A stretch of DNA of 64,000 bases from Paenibacillus sp. FSL W8-0426 (GCF_037969725.1 NZ_CP150203.1:2868001-2932000), one strand, 5' to 3'; positions 34,853 to 43,829 are shown, numbered from the stretch's first letter. Made by a program: numbers and translations. The notes: generated by a model from the sequence alone, not told the origin.

Positions 34853-36311
34853 GACGCTTCCAACTCCTAGGGAAGTCTTGTTGCTTCAGCTTTTGGGCTT
34901 GCGTGCCATGCGGCCTCCCCCGAAGCGCCCAAATCGGGAAACGAATCATGACGTCTTTCATGTCGGCCAGGCGAAAAGGGGCGAGCGGCGCGAAATAGGG
35001 CGTGCCGAACGTTTCCAGTTTGCACAGATGGATCGTAAGGATAACCAAGCCAAACGAGATGCCAATATATCCGAAAATGGCTGCAGCCACCATCATGGGG
35101 AAGCGAAGGATGCGCACGGCGGAGCTCATTTCATGGGACGGAATCAGGAAAGACGAAATGGCCGTCAGCGAAACCACGATAATCATCGTATAGGAGACCA
35201 GACCGGCACGAACGATGGCATCCCCGATGACCAAACCGCCTACAATGCCGATCGTTTGCCCGACGCGGCTGGGCAGCCGCACACCGGCTTCCCGCAGCAC
35301 TTCAAAAATCAGTTCAAGCAGCATCGCTTCCACCAAGGCGGGGAAAGGAATATTTTGAAGCGATTTTTTGATCGTATGGGCAAGCTCCAGCGGCAAAATG
35401 GCCCAATGAAAGGTAATGGTGGCGATGTACACCGCAGGCAGCGTAAACGCGATCATGAAGCTGACCATGCGAATGAATCTGAGAAATGAACTGATCAGCC
35501 AGCGTCCATGGTAATCGTCCGGGCTTTGGTAGAAGGCAAAGAACGTGACCGGAGCGATCAGCGCCGATGGACTGCCGTCCGCAATGATGGCTACGCGCCC
35601 TTCCATAAGATGGGCCACGACCCGGTCCGGACGTTCCGTGCTGAGCTGCTGCGGAAACAAAGAATACGGGTTGTCTTCCATGAATTCCTGTATGAATCCC
35701 GGCGGCATGACCATATCCGAGTCAATGGATTGGATACGGTGCTGCACTTTTTCTACAAGTTCAGGGTCGGCCAGATCCTGAACGTATACCACCGCAACCT
35801 TGGTACGGGTTTTGGAACCGACCGTATGGTATCGAACGATCAGGGAAGGGCTGGTAAGCTGTTTGCGTACCAAATTCAGATTGACTTGCAAAGGTTCAAC
35901 GAATCCGTTATGAGGTCCACGAATGACACCTTCATTCTCTGGCTCCGCCGTGCTGCGGGCATACCATTTTTCGGAGCTGAGGATGTAGAATTCGCAAATT
36001 CCGTCTAAAATGAAGGCGCAGTTTCCCTGAATGAGAGCTTCGACGGCGGTTTGCAGATCGTTATCCTTGCTGCTGCCGAGCGTTGTGAACATGTTATGGG
36101 AATGCGAATCATTCGAGGAATCGTACAAGTCGCCCAAAATATGGGTCTGAACCACTTCCTGATCGACCAACGAGTCGATATACAGGAGCATGCCTGGCGT
36201 GTCATGAAGCACAACGGCGTGTTTGACCAGATCATCGGTGTGAAAGAGCTGCTGTTCAATGAAAGCAACGTTGTCGGCTAATGCTGCAACAGCGAAATGT
36301 GGTTTGTTCAT
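34845..36311 (-). CDS. Spore germination receptor subunit A (GerAA-type)
   Basis: 488 residues from the ATG at 36311 (GAGAGGTA upstream). A soluble N-terminal region (~240 residues) is followed by several membrane helices. GerA signatures are RVAIIADGSPSALIAPVTFF, the DDYHGRWLISSFLRFIRM segment, LPLELAHTIKKSLQNIPFPA, and RVGQTIGIVGGLVIGDA. Together with the two downstream genes it forms a receptor complex that starts germination in response to small nutrients. The operon probably has a sigma-G promoter in the ~200 bases upstream; none was clear. Confidence 0.92.
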   Translation of the reverse strand: MNKPHFAVAALADNVAFIEQQLFHTDDLVKHAVVLHDTPGMLLYIDSLVDQEVVQTHILGDLYDSSNDSHSHNMFTTLGSSKDNDLQTAVEALIQGNCAFILDGICEFYILSSEKWYARSTAEPENEGVIRGPHNGFVEPLQVNLNLVRKQLTSPSLIVRYHTVGSKTRTKVAVVYVQDLADPELVEKVQHRIQSIDSDMVMPPGFIQEFMEDNPYSLFPQQLSTERPDRVVAHLMEGRVAIIADGSPSALIAPVTFFAFYQSPDDYHGRWLISSFLRFIRMVSFMIAFTLPAVYIATITFHWAILPLELAHTIKKSLQNIPFPALVEAMLLELIFEVLREAGVRLPSRVGQTIGIVGGLVIGDAIVRAGLVSYTMIIVVSLTAISSFLIPSHEMSSAVRILRFPMMVAAAIFGYIGISFGLVILTIHLCKLETFGTPYFAPLAPFRLADMKDVMIRFPIWALRGRPHGTQAQKLKQQDFPRSWKRRE

Positions 36312-36474
36312 GGGATACCTCTCGCGCTGGAAGATAGAAGTAATGTGTGCCGAATCAGGTGCAATTATCCAAATGGTTAGCCATCTACGCAATATCGATT
36401 TCAACCCGTCATTGCATTGGACATATAACCGCCGCTGTTATTCGCCGTTGAATGGAGAAATCGAGCAAATTAAA

Positions 36475-36502
36475 AAGCCGGGAAGCAGTTTCCCGGCCTT
36501 TT
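36475..36502 (-). terminator. Terminator of the RpiR-family gene
   Basis: GCCGGGAA (36477-36484) pairs with TTCCCGGC (36490-36497); on the minus strand TTTTTAATTT follows. Confidence 0.82.
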
Positions 36503-36512
36503 CGGTGTTCGA

Positions 36513-37379
36513 CTATACATCATTCATCATATCAAAGGAGCGAAAAATCGCCACAGAGTCCAACATCGCTTGCTTGTGATTGGCATAATTGATCTGGTAA
36601 ATACAAGAATACAACGCATTAAGCGCATATTCGAGCGCGATTTGCGAAGAGAAGGTGCCGATCTTGGCGTGATGCACTTCATCATTCGGTACCTGAATGC
36701 ATATCGTGCTAAGCCGAGCCAGCTCGCTTTGGATGGACGCAGTAATAGTGACCGTCGGCGTGCGGATATGACGGAAATGTCGTGCAGCCTTCAGGAAGAT
36801 CGGGGATTTGTTGTGATACGTCAAAAAAATGGCGCAATCCTCAGAAGTCATGTTCACCATATGGTAAGCCCAGTCCGAAACTTCGGTCGCAATGACGACG
36901 TACTGGTTGATTTTGTACATTCTGTTCTGAAAGCTCTTGGCTCGAATCAGTGAGTCGCCCAGCGCAAAAATCAGAATCCGCTTCGCCTTGTGTAACAAGA
37001 GGGCTGACCGATTCAACAATTCGCCATCCAGCATGGCAAAGGTTCTGTCGATCGTTTCCTTCATCAATTCCGCGATATCCTTGGAGATCTGAATCGGTGA
37101 TTCGTACAGTTGGAAAGGCATATTGGCATCTACGCTGTTGATTTGATGGAGATTGTCCTGCAATTCGCGAGCCAGTTTGATTTTGAATTCCTTGAATCCC
37201 GTTAATCCCAATTTCTGCGTAAGCCGAACGACGGTGGAATGCGAGGTGAAGGTGGCTTGGGCGAGCTCCTGCACGCTTAACGAAAGGCAGCTCTCCTGAT
37301 GCCGCAAAATATAAGACGCAATGCTTTGTTCATTAACCGTAAAATCGTTCATTTGCTTCAATTGATGCAGCAATTTCAT
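36513..37379 (-). CDS. RpiR/MurR-family transcriptional regulator with SIS domain
   Basis: 288 residues. The N-terminal helix-turn-helix (HTH_6) is LSVQELAQATFTSHSTVVRL, followed by the conserved TQKLGLTGFKEFKIKLAREL. From residue ~120 an SIS phosphosugar-binding domain reads ALLLHKAKRILIFALGDSLI and further on CAIFLTYHNKSP. Regulators of this type respond to sugar phosphates. It is divergent from the Gfo/Idh/MocA gene, with a perfect palindrome between them (37430-37446), so it probably controls that gene. Confidence 0.88.
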   Translation of the reverse strand: MKLLHQLKQMNDFTVNEQSIASYILRHQESCLSLSVQELAQATFTSHSTVVRLTQKLGLTGFKEFKIKLARELQDNLHQINSVDANMPFQLYESPIQISKDIAELMKETIDRTFAMLDGELLNRSALLLHKAKRILIFALGDSLIRAKSFQNRMYKINQYVVIATEVSDWAYHMVNMTSEDCAIFLTYHNKSPIFLKAARHFRHIRTPTVTITASIQSELARLSTICIQVPNDEVHHAKIGTFSSQIALEYALNALYSCIYQINYANHKQAMLDSVAIFRSFDMMNDV

Positions 37380-37429
37380 TGGCGTTCACCCCAGAATATT
37401 GTATCAGAGCCGGGACGGCAAGTATAGAA

Positions 37430-37446
37430 ATGCACAATTTGTGCAT
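37430..37446. promoter_or_regulatory. Candidate RpiR-family operator
   Basis: ATGCACAATTTGTGCAT has two perfect 8-base arms around a single T, in the divergent gap between the regulator and the oxidoreductase gene. A weaker GGTATA/TATACC inverted repeat follows at 37463-37487. Confidence 0.6.
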
Positions 37447-37568
37447 AGAATCGGGCGATGCAGGTATACATCATGAACATTTATACCATTTTGAACGAGA
37501 CATATACTGTAACGCCATCCTTTTATCTATAATCAAAGAACAACACGCCAAAAAGGGGATATTGGATC

Positions 37569-38588
37569 ATGTTAACTATCGGATATATCGGAAACGGAAA
37601 AAGCACCAATCGCTATCATTTGCCGTTTGTCCTGACACGGGACCATATGAAAGTCAAAACCATCTACTCCCGCCACCCGGAGAAAAGTGAATGGGAACGA
37701 ATTCCAGGCATCGAGTATACGGACCAGCTTGAACGCATGATGAGCGATCCGGACATCCGGTTAATCGTAGTGTGCACGCATACGGATACGCATTATGATT
37801 ACGCAAAAATGGCGTTGGACCACGGCAAGCACGTGTTGGTCGAAAAACCGTTCATGATGACGCATGAAGAGGCTGTGTCCATTTTCAATTACGCGCGGGA
37901 GAAGAACCTGCTGGTTCAATGTTATCAGAATCGCCGATACGATTCGGATTTTCTGACTGCACAAAAGGTGCTGCAGAGCGGAAAGCTGGGGGAATTGCTG
38001 GAAGTGGAAATGCACTTCGATTATTTTCGGCCAGAGATCCCGGAATCGACCACGCATTTTTCCTATCTATCCAGTTATCTGTATGGCCATGGCTGCCACA
38101 CCATTGATCAGGTTGTGTCCTGGTTCGGAAAACCCGAACGCGTTCATTGCGACGTGAGACAATTGCTCGGACAGGGGAGGATGAATGATTATTTTGATCT
38201 GGACCTGTACTACGGCGCACTGAAGGTGTCGATCAAATCGAGTTTTTTCCGGCTGAAGGAGCGGCCGAGCTTTGTGCTTTACGGCAAAAAGGGCGTTTTC
38301 GTCAAACAAACCAAGGATCGGCAAGAAGAGCATTTGAAGCTGTTTTATCTACCCGAAGGACATGACGACTTCGGTGTGGATCTGCCTGAACATTATGGAA
38401 CGCTGACCTATGTGGATGAGGAAGGTGTTTATCATGAGGAGAAAGTGGTATCTGAGCGCGGGGATTATGGACGAGTGTATGAGGACCTCTATAATGCCAT
38501 TTTTTATGGCTCTCCCAAAATGATCCGCGACGAGGAAACGCTCTGGAACATGGAAATGCTGGAGGCCGCCATCCAAGGATGCAAGTAG
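37569..38588 (+). CDS. Gfo/Idh/MocA-family oxidoreductase
   Basis: 339 residues. The N-terminal Rossmann fold starts LTIGYIGNGKSTNRYHLPFV (GxGxx-type NAD(P) loop) and carries the family signature VLVEKPFMMTHEEA near residue 100 with the catalytic Lys. The C-terminal half is the family's beta-sheet domain, with YGHGCHTIDQVVSWFGKPER holding the HTID catalytic block. Members oxidise or reduce sugars, inositols or their derivatives with NAD(P); the substrate here is unknown. The RBS is AAGGGGA. It is divergent from the SIS-domain regulator, which suggests a sugar substrate. Confidence 0.9.
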   Translation: MLTIGYIGNGKSTNRYHLPFVLTRDHMKVKTIYSRHPEKSEWERIPGIEYTDQLERMMSDPDIRLIVVCTHTDTHYDYAKMALDHGKHVLVEKPFMMTHEEAVSIFNYAREKNLLVQCYQNRRYDSDFLTAQKVLQSGKLGELLEVEMHFDYFRPEIPESTTHFSYLSSYLYGHGCHTIDQVVSWFGKPERVHCDVRQLLGQGRMNDYFDLDLYYGALKVSIKSSFFRLKERPSFVLYGKKGVFVKQTKDRQEEHLKLFYLPEGHDDFGVDLPEHYGTLTYVDEEGVYHEEKVVSERGDYGRVYEDLYNAIFYGSPKMIRDEETLWNMEMLEAAIQGCK

Positions 38589-38664
38589 ATATGAGGACGT
38601 TTCTGCGATAAAAAAATGGACAATCGGTCAATGCGTCGCCGAAATATGGACGGGAGGAACCACC

Positions 38665-39087
38665 ATGAAACCACGAATCACGGTGCTCACTTTGGGTGTG
38701 GATAATTTGGAAAGATCGCTTGCATTTTACCGCGATGGGCTTGGATTTCCGACAGAAGGTATCGTAGGGCAGCAGTTTGAGCACGGTGCAGTTGCCTTTT
38801 TTGATTTGCAGCCAGGGTTGAGATTGGCCGTTTGGAGCCGAAAAGATATTGCTCATGACACGGGTCTTCCGCTAACGCCTTCAAGTCCGGTCACGTTTAC
38901 GATCGGGCACAACGTGGGCAGCAAAGAAGAAGTGGACCAGGCGATGGAGCAGGCGCGGAAAGCTGGAGCAAGCATTGCGGTGGAGGCGCATGACACGTTC
39001 TGGGGCGGATATTCAGGTTATTTCCAGGACCCTGACGGTCATCTGTGGGAGATTGTCTGGAATCCGCAGTGGGAAGCTGAAGCATAA
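38665..39087 (+). CDS. VOC-family (glyoxalase-like) protein
   Basis: 140 residues with the two beta-alpha-beta-beta-beta units of the vicinal oxygen chelate fold: ITVLTLGVDNLERSLAFYRD at the start and DPDGHLWEIVWNPQW at the end. The segment GGYSGYFQDPDGHLWEI matches YtjF/YaeR-like members. The Glu and His near the C-terminus are candidate metal ligands. The family includes glyoxalases, dioxygenases and antibiotic-binding proteins, so activity cannot be assigned. GGGAGG precedes the ATG. It lies 76 bases after the oxidoreductase gene and may be co-transcribed. Confidence 0.82.
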   Translation: MKPRITVLTLGVDNLERSLAFYRDGLGFPTEGIVGQQFEHGAVAFFDLQPGLRLAVWSRKDIAHDTGLPLTPSSPVTFTIGHNVGSKEEVDQAMEQARKAGASIAVEAHDTFWGGYSGYFQDPDGHLWEIVWNPQWEAEA

Positions 39088-39259
39088 ATAATATAAACAT
39101 ATAACGGGGATGCAAGCGTGAGTTAAAGCAGCATGAGCATGGAACAGAGAGCAAGCCTTCAATGCATGAAGTCGCGTGCCTGTTCGTTTATTCCAGACTA
39201 TGGTAGAGTTAGTCATGGAGTATAGGCAGGCATATGATATAAGAAGGAGCAGGGCAAGC

Positions 39260-39853
39260 ATGAGCATGACCGAAAAAGAGAAAGCGGCCCAAGGATGGCT
39301 GTACGACAACAACAACGATCCCCAGTTGGTTGCGGAACGTTTGCAGGCGAAAGAACTGTGTTATGACTATAATCATCTCCGTCCAGGCATGTTGGAGGAG
39401 CGGGAAAGCATAATTCGCCGGCTTTTTGCCAAGACCGGGGACAAATTTTTGATCGAGCAGCCCTTCGTATGCGATCAAGGATACAACATCGAAATCGGCG
39501 AAAACTTCTATTGCAACCATAATGCCGTCATGCTTGACGCAGGTAAAATCACATTTGGCGACAATGTGTTCGTTGCACCGAACTGCGGTTTTTACACGGC
39601 AGGACACCCGATTGACGTCGAGCAGCGCAATCGAGGACTTGAAATCGCTTTGCCCATTGCCATAGGAAACAACGTGTGGATCGGCGGTGGCGTTTCCATT
39701 CTGCCTGGCGTCACCATCGGCGACAACACCGTGATCGGAGCGGGAAGCGTGGTCACCAAAAATATTCCTTCAGGGGTTATCGCCGCAGGTAATCCGTGCC
39801 GGGTCATCCGGGAAATTACGGAAGAGGACAAACATAAATACCCGAAAAGGTAA
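39260..39853 (+). CDS. Sugar O-acetyltransferase (maltose/galactoside acetyltransferase type)
   Basis: 197 residues. The N-terminal Mac domain (EKEKAAQGWLYDNNNDPQLV) is followed by hexapeptide repeats of a left-handed beta helix. Catalytic-type motifs are NFYCNHNAVMLDAGKITFGD, the His in YTAGHPIDVEQRNRGLE, VWIGGGVSILPGVTIGDNTV, and the C-terminal AAGNPCRVIREI. These trimeric enzymes use acetyl-CoA to acetylate the 6-hydroxyl of maltose, glucose or galactosides, perhaps for detoxification. The start at 39260 is preferred because AAGGAG lies about 10 bases upstream; an ATG two codons later is also possible. Confidence 0.9.
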   Translation: MSMTEKEKAAQGWLYDNNNDPQLVAERLQAKELCYDYNHLRPGMLEERESIIRRLFAKTGDKFLIEQPFVCDQGYNIEIGENFYCNHNAVMLDAGKITFGDNVFVAPNCGFYTAGHPIDVEQRNRGLEIALPIAIGNNVWIGGGVSILPGVTIGDNTVIGAGSVVTKNIPSGVIAAGNPCRVIREITEEDKHKYPKR

Positions 39854-39895
39854 AGCAACGAAAATCGCATCGTTCATACGACTGCATATCGCAGG

Positions 39896-39928
39896 AAGCC
39901 GCCGCCGCCGTAAGGCGGCTTTCTTTTT
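39896..39928 (+). terminator. Terminator after sugar acetyltransferase
   Basis: AAGCCGCC (39896-39903) pairs with GGCGGCTT (39914-39921) and is followed by TCTTTTTTT. Confidence 0.88.
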
Positions 39929-40254
39929 TTCTGCGTTCCTTAGACCCAAAAAGGTGGGCGATATTCCGTCATTGGAATTGGCGAGCGAATGTTTAGAAAA
40001 TGTTTATTCCCCATCGTTATACTTAAAGAATCATCGTGATCTCGGGATGGGCAACATGCTCCATGCTGTACACGATTCACAGAAGTATGGACGTTTTGGA
40101 GGTACTTACGGATGAAGACAGCAATCATATAGGATGAGAAAGGGGAAATACTCTTTTCGATTGGAAGACAGATCATATCAGGCAATAGTTTACTTCACTT
40201 AGTACAACTCAAATTATAAATGCGGCATGAGCAGATAATGGGGGCATCGGAAAA
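39929..40254. other. Non-coding gap before the DivIVA-domain gene
   Basis: About 325 bases without a supportable gene. No convincing operator, promoter or RNA was identified; AT-rich words near 39990 and 40190 could belong to promoters. Confidence 0.35.
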
Positions 40255-40617
40255 ATGGATATGGAAGAATACATGAGTCGTCGACTGAAAAAACAAAAAC
40301 AATTGTTTGAGCAGCTGGGCATAAGCATGGACGCCCAACAAGTTCACGAAATAAAATTCAAATACACGGTCCGCGGATATGATCCGAAAACCGTCGACCA
40401 ATTCCTTGATCAGGTTGTCAAAGATTACGAGCGTTTTTATGCGCATATCGTGGACATGATGGAACAGCAGCACGACTACGAACATCAGATTCGTCGCTTG
40501 AAGGAACACGCAGAACCGGAATGGAACCGGAATTTCACCCAGCGCAAACATCTGGAAGGCGTCATTAAACAACTCGAATACAGCGTTCGCGAATTGAACA
40601 GGATACATCATTCGTGA
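40255..40617 (+). CDS. DivIVA domain-containing protein
   Basis: 120 residues, strongly charged and helical. The DivIVA-like N-terminal pattern is seen in KFKYTVRGYDPKTVDQFLDQ and VVKDYERFYAHIV, followed by a coiled-coil region. DivIVA and GpsB proteins mark curved membrane or the septum. This one is shorter than DivIVA and has ~30 extra residues ahead of the domain (a KKQKQLFEQLGISMD helix), so it is not a plain GpsB. Its RBS (GGGGGCATCGG) is only moderate. Function beyond membrane or division-site localisation is not inferable. Confidence 0.75.
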   Translation: MDMEEYMSRRLKKQKQLFEQLGISMDAQQVHEIKFKYTVRGYDPKTVDQFLDQVVKDYERFYAHIVDMMEQQHDYEHQIRRLKEHAEPEWNRNFTQRKHLEGVIKQLEYSVRELNRIHHS

Positions 40618-40625
40618 TTTCGGGG

Positions 40626-40648
40626 CACCCTTGAAAGGGTGTTTTTTT
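40626..40648 (+). terminator. Terminator after DivIVA-domain gene
   Basis: CACCCTT / AAGGGTG stem with a GA loop, followed by seven Ts. Confidence 0.85.
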
Positions 40649-40660
40649 AATTTCTGTCTA

Positions 40661-40729
40661 CGCGCTTCGCTTCTCGAGATTGCTGCTGCCTCTCCGTTAA
40701 CGTGTGCATCTTTTTTCCGGTTTATATAG
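40661..40729 (-). repeat. Dispersed repeat family, 5'-half fragment (copy R4)
   Basis: On the minus strand it starts CTATATAAACCGGA and continues with gcacacgttaacggagagg, a cag block and agaagcgaagcgcg, then stops. It carries the left inverted-repeat end but none of the hairpin modules or the right end. It is the only copy with a clear left end in the opposite orientation to R1-R3. Confidence 0.75.
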
Positions 40730-40757
40730 TTCAACTTAAATAAGGGGTTCTCGGGTT

Positions 40758-40792
40758 ATTGTAAACCTGATATTAAATTAATGGTTTACAAA
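40758..40792. promoter_or_regulatory. BirA (biotin repressor) operator
   Basis: ATTGTAAACC (40758-40767), 15 bases, GGTTTACAA (40783-40791). The half-sites equal those of the classic bio operator (TTGTAAACC / GGTTTACAA). The right half contains the TTTACA -35 of the promoter that follows, so biotinyl-AMP-loaded BirA would block it. It lies ~75 bases before bioY. Confidence 0.88.
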
Positions 40793-40814
40793 TATAATCG
40801 ACCAAACTATAATT
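40785..40814 (+). promoter_or_regulatory. Promoter of the biotin transport operon
   Basis: TTTACA (40785-40790), 18 bases, TATAAT (40809-40814). The -35 lies inside the right BirA half-site. Confidence 0.7.
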
Positions 40815-40868
40815 CAATGCATTAGACGTCGACGCTAAAATTTGGTTCATATGGTGGAGGTACTGCAT

Positions 40869-41423
40869 TTGAAAACGAAAGAACTGGTATACGCCGCATT
40901 ATTCGCTGCGTTCATTGCCGTATTGGGCTTGATCCCGCCCATCCCGCTTGGATTCATCCCCGTGCCGATTACCGCCCAGACGCTTGGCGTCATGTTGGCA
41001 GGCTGCTTTTTGGGGAAACGTATGGCAGCCATCAGCCTGATGTTGTTTATTCTGCTGATTGCGATCGGCCTGCCGGTGCTCCCGAGCGGACGCGGCGGAA
41101 TGGCGATGCTGGTCGGCCCTTCCGCAGGATTCATTTTCAGTTGGCCCATTGCTGCGTTCTGCATTGGCTGGGCATCCGAGAAGGTCTGGCCGAAACTGAA
41201 AACATGGAAACTCGTGGTCATCAATATTATATTCGGCGTCATCCTGGTCAGCCTGATCGGTGCGCCTGTCATGGCTCTTATTACCAATACGCCCGTTTGG
41301 GCTGGAATCGTGAGTTCGGCTTCGTATCTTCCGGGGGATCTGATCAAGGCGGTCATTGCTTCTGTCATCGTCGTGCAGCTTAAAGCGATCAGCCCGATCG
41401 AAGAGAAGATCCACCATTCCTGA
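40869..41423 (+). CDS. bioY: Biotin ECF transporter substrate-binding subunit BioY
   Basis: 184 residues with about six membrane helices. BioY hallmarks are PLGFIPVPITAQTLGVMLAG, the loop GLPVLPSGRGGMAMLVGPSA and FIFSWPIAAFCIGW, followed by YLPGDLIKAVIASVI. BioY binds biotin in the membrane and works with an EcfA-EcfA'-EcfT module. A TTG start at 40869 is chosen because GGAGGT lies 8 bases upstream; earlier in-frame ATGs would place that site inside the gene. It is the first gene of a BirA-controlled operon that also encodes two ECF ATPases and an EcfT. Confidence 0.92.
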   Translation: MKTKELVYAALFAAFIAVLGLIPPIPLGFIPVPITAQTLGVMLAGCFLGKRMAAISLMLFILLIAIGLPVLPSGRGGMAMLVGPSAGFIFSWPIAAFCIGWASEKVWPKLKTWKLVVINIIFGVILVSLIGAPVMALITNTPVWAGIVSSASYLPGDLIKAVIASVIVVQLKAISPIEEKIHHS

Positions 41424-41483
41424 CATGGAGCCATACTGCGGTTCTAGGATCGAGCGACCAGTATGAATGAAAGGGGATACGAA

Positions 41484-42980
41484 ATGAATCTGGCGGAGCC
41501 CATTCTGAATCGCGCAACCCGGTATCCCGATCGTATAGCCATTCGCCACGGAAGCGGACAACTTACCTATTCGCAACTTGCCGAGCGAGTCGGAAGAATT
41601 GCTGCCGGATTGGGGCAACACTGCACCCCGCAAGACATGATTGCCATCCTGTCCGCCAATCGGGTAGAATTTGCGGAAGTGTTCCTCGGCGCAGTGCAGG
41701 CAGGATGTGTGCCGGTTCTGCTGGATACCGGTTGGACGACGAATCAACTGGAGGGCGTCATTGCAAGCTGCAAGCCCAAGGTCATTTTTGGCGAGGGAGC
41801 GAGGTTGGAAGAATTCCGGGCTCGGCATGACGGCATTCTCTGCTTGACGTTCGAAGACAAGGAACAAACAGGCACTTATGAACCGTGGCTAGCTTCGCAT
41901 CCTCCTACGTCATGTGTGGACGCGTCCAACGAGTTGTTGTTCGTGGGCTTCACCTCAGGCACAACGGGAGTGCCTAAAGGGTACATGCGTACGCACCTTT
42001 CTTGGCTGCGCAGTTTCGATGCCACGGAAGAAGCCTTTCGGCTTGAGTCGATGGAGCATGTGCTGGCCCCGGGACCGTTCGTGCATTCCTTGTCCCTGTT
42101 TGCATTGGTGCAGTCTTTGTACAGCGGTGCGACCTTTTATGTCATGGAGAGATTTGTCGCGCAAAACGTCATGGAGCTCTGTTCCGACGTACGTGGCATG
42201 GTCTTGTTTGTCGTGCCTGCCATGATCGATGCTTTGTTGCAGCATGCTTCCGCAGTTGAGCATTCCGGCTCGATTCAGGCGCTGATCAGTTCGGGCGGTC
42301 AATGGCTGGAAGGGTCGAAGGAGCGGTGCCGGGAAGTGTTTGCCGGTACGGCTTTATACGAGTATTACGGTTCTTCGGAAGCGAGTTATATCAGTTACAT
42401 GGATGTCCTTCGGGAGATGCGCCCCGGATCGCTGGGGAGACCGTTCAAGGGCGTAGAAATCTCGATCCGGAACGATCGTTTTCTGGAAGTGCCCGCGGGC
42501 ACCGCGGGCGAACTTTTCCTCCGAAGCCCGATGACGTTCAAAGCCTATCATCAGCTGCCGGAAGAAACGGCAGGGGCGTTCAGGGAAGGCTGGCTCAGAA
42601 CGGGGGATTACATGTATGTCGATCAGGACGGTTATCTTTATTTGGCAGGACGGGTGCAGAACATGATCAAAACCGGCGGATTGAAGGTGTTTCCGGAGGA
42701 AGTGGAGGCCGTCCTGCAGCGGATTCCTTCCATTCGGGAGGTGATGGTCTTCGGCAAACCGGACGAGCGTTGGGGAGAGCGGGTTACGGCGATGATCCAG
42801 TGGCATGCAGAGGTGCCGGAATGGAGTTTGGACGAAATAAAGCAGGTTTGCAAGCAATACGGCCTGGCAGCATACAAAATCCCGAAAGCGCTGGTGACGG
42901 TGAGAAGGTTTGCCTATACGAGCAGTGGCAAGATTGCCCGCCAGCTTATGAAAGAACAAGCGTGTTCGAATAAGGGATAG
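41484..42980 (+). CDS. AMP-dependent acyl-CoA ligase, YhfT-like
   Basis: 498 residues of the adenylate-forming superfamily. Motifs are FTSGTTGVPKGYMRTH (phosphate loop), YEYYGSSEASYISYM, WLRTGDYMYVDQDGYLYL, KTGGLKVFPEEVEAVL (hinge) and a C-terminal YTSSGKIARQL with the catalytic Lys. Such ligases activate fatty acids through acyl-AMP to acyl-CoA. In Bacillus subtilis the BirA-regulated yhfU-yhfT-yhfS cluster pairs a BioY paralogue with a similar ligase, so a role in supplying or using pimelate-type precursors or fatty acids under biotin control is plausible (inference). The start at 41484 has AAGGGG upstream. Confidence 0.88.
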   Translation: MNLAEPILNRATRYPDRIAIRHGSGQLTYSQLAERVGRIAAGLGQHCTPQDMIAILSANRVEFAEVFLGAVQAGCVPVLLDTGWTTNQLEGVIASCKPKVIFGEGARLEEFRARHDGILCLTFEDKEQTGTYEPWLASHPPTSCVDASNELLFVGFTSGTTGVPKGYMRTHLSWLRSFDATEEAFRLESMEHVLAPGPFVHSLSLFALVQSLYSGATFYVMERFVAQNVMELCSDVRGMVLFVVPAMIDALLQHASAVEHSGSIQALISSGGQWLEGSKERCREVFAGTALYEYYGSSEASYISYMDVLREMRPGSLGRPFKGVEISIRNDRFLEVPAGTAGELFLRSPMTFKAYHQLPEETAGAFREGWLRTGDYMYVDQDGYLYLAGRVQNMIKTGGLKVFPEEVEAVLQRIPSIREVMVFGKPDERWGERVTAMIQWHAEVPEWSLDEIKQVCKQYGLAAYKIPKALVTVRRFAYTSSGKIARQLMKEQACSNKG

Positions 42981-43010
42981 ACTCAGATTAAGGATGAAAG
43001 AAAGGAGACG

Positions 43011-43829
43011 ATGCCGTTTATGCTGACCTTGGATCAGGTTCATTTTTATTATCGCAAAGGACAGGACGTTCTGCACGATATCAGCCTGTCTGTCCCCAAA
43101 GGCGAATTCGCCGCCATCATCGGTGGAAACGGTTCGGGCAAGTCAACCCTCGCCAAGTTGATGAAGGGGCTGCTGCAGCCGAAGAAAGGCGAGATCCGAT
43201 TTGATGATTGGTGTACTTCCAAGCCGGAAGAGGCGGCAAAGATCCATCAACATATCGGCATGGTCTTCCAGAATCCGGATGATCAATTCGTTACGACGAC
43301 GGTAACGGACGAGATTGTGTTCGGCATGGAAAACATTCGCCTGTCCCGGGCTGAGATGCATGTCCGCTTACATCAGGTGTTGAAAGAGGTCGGACTCGAG
43401 CGGGAAGCGGAGATGAGCCCGCATCAATTGTCGGGCGGGCAGAAGCAGCGCGTGGCCATTGCGGCCATACTGGCTATGCAGCCGGACGTCATCGTTCTGG
43501 ATGAAGCGACATCGATGCTTGATCCGGAAGGAAGACGGCAGATTATGTGCATTTTGCAAGAGCTGCATCTTCGCGGCGTCACCGTCATTCATATCACGCA
43601 TCATATGGATGAAGTGCTCTATGCGGAGCGCGTGATATGGTTGAATGCCGGACGGATGGCATTCGATGGAACGCCTGCGGCGTTCTTTGAAACGCAGCCG
43701 TTGAACGAATACGGATTGGAGCAGCCGTTCGCAGCCAGACTGCGAATGGCGTTGGCAGGTTCCGTCGGGGACAAGCCGCTTACGCCGGACTGGAAGGAGT
43801 GGATTCGGGAACGATGGCATACGAGCTAA
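43011..43829 (+). CDS. ECF transporter ATPase, EcfA1-type
   Basis: 272 residues. Walker A is GGNGSGKST, the ECF-type Q loop is MVFQNPDDQFVTTTV, the signature is LSGGQKQRVAIA, Walker B is VIVLDEATSMLDP, and the switch His is in ITHHMDEV. The sequence FQNPDDQ is diagnostic of ECF ATPases. The C-terminal ~50 residues after the ATPase core are the usual ECF extension. It forms a heterodimer with the next gene's product, driving the EcfT/BioY membrane part. Its 3' end overlaps the next gene by 16 bases. GAAAGGAG sits only 3 bases before the first ATG, so the ATG at 43020 is an alternative start. Confidence 0.9.
   Translation: MPFMLTLDQVHFYYRKGQDVLHDISLSVPKGEFAAIIGGNGSGKSTLAKLMKGLLQPKKGEIRFDDWCTSKPEEAAKIHQHIGMVFQNPDDQFVTTTVTDEIVFGMENIRLSRAEMHVRLHQVLKEVGLEREAEMSPHQLSGGQKQRVAIAAILAMQPDVIVLDEATSMLDPEGRRQIMCILQELHLRGVTVIHITHHMDEVLYAERVIWLNAGRMAFDGTPAAFFETQPLNEYGLEQPFAARLRMALAGSVGDKPLTPDWKEWIRERWHTS

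Noticed and set aside
40021..40140. Short frame MGNMLHAVHDSQKYGRFGG-like reminiscent of a TrpB N-terminus
   Set aside because: About 20 codons, ends in a stop at once, no further homology; chance resemblance is more likely.
40793..40798. Alternative -10 box (TATAAT) immediately after the BirA operator
   Set aside because: No -35 at 16-18 bases upstream; the second TATAAT at 40809 is correctly spaced from TTTACA.
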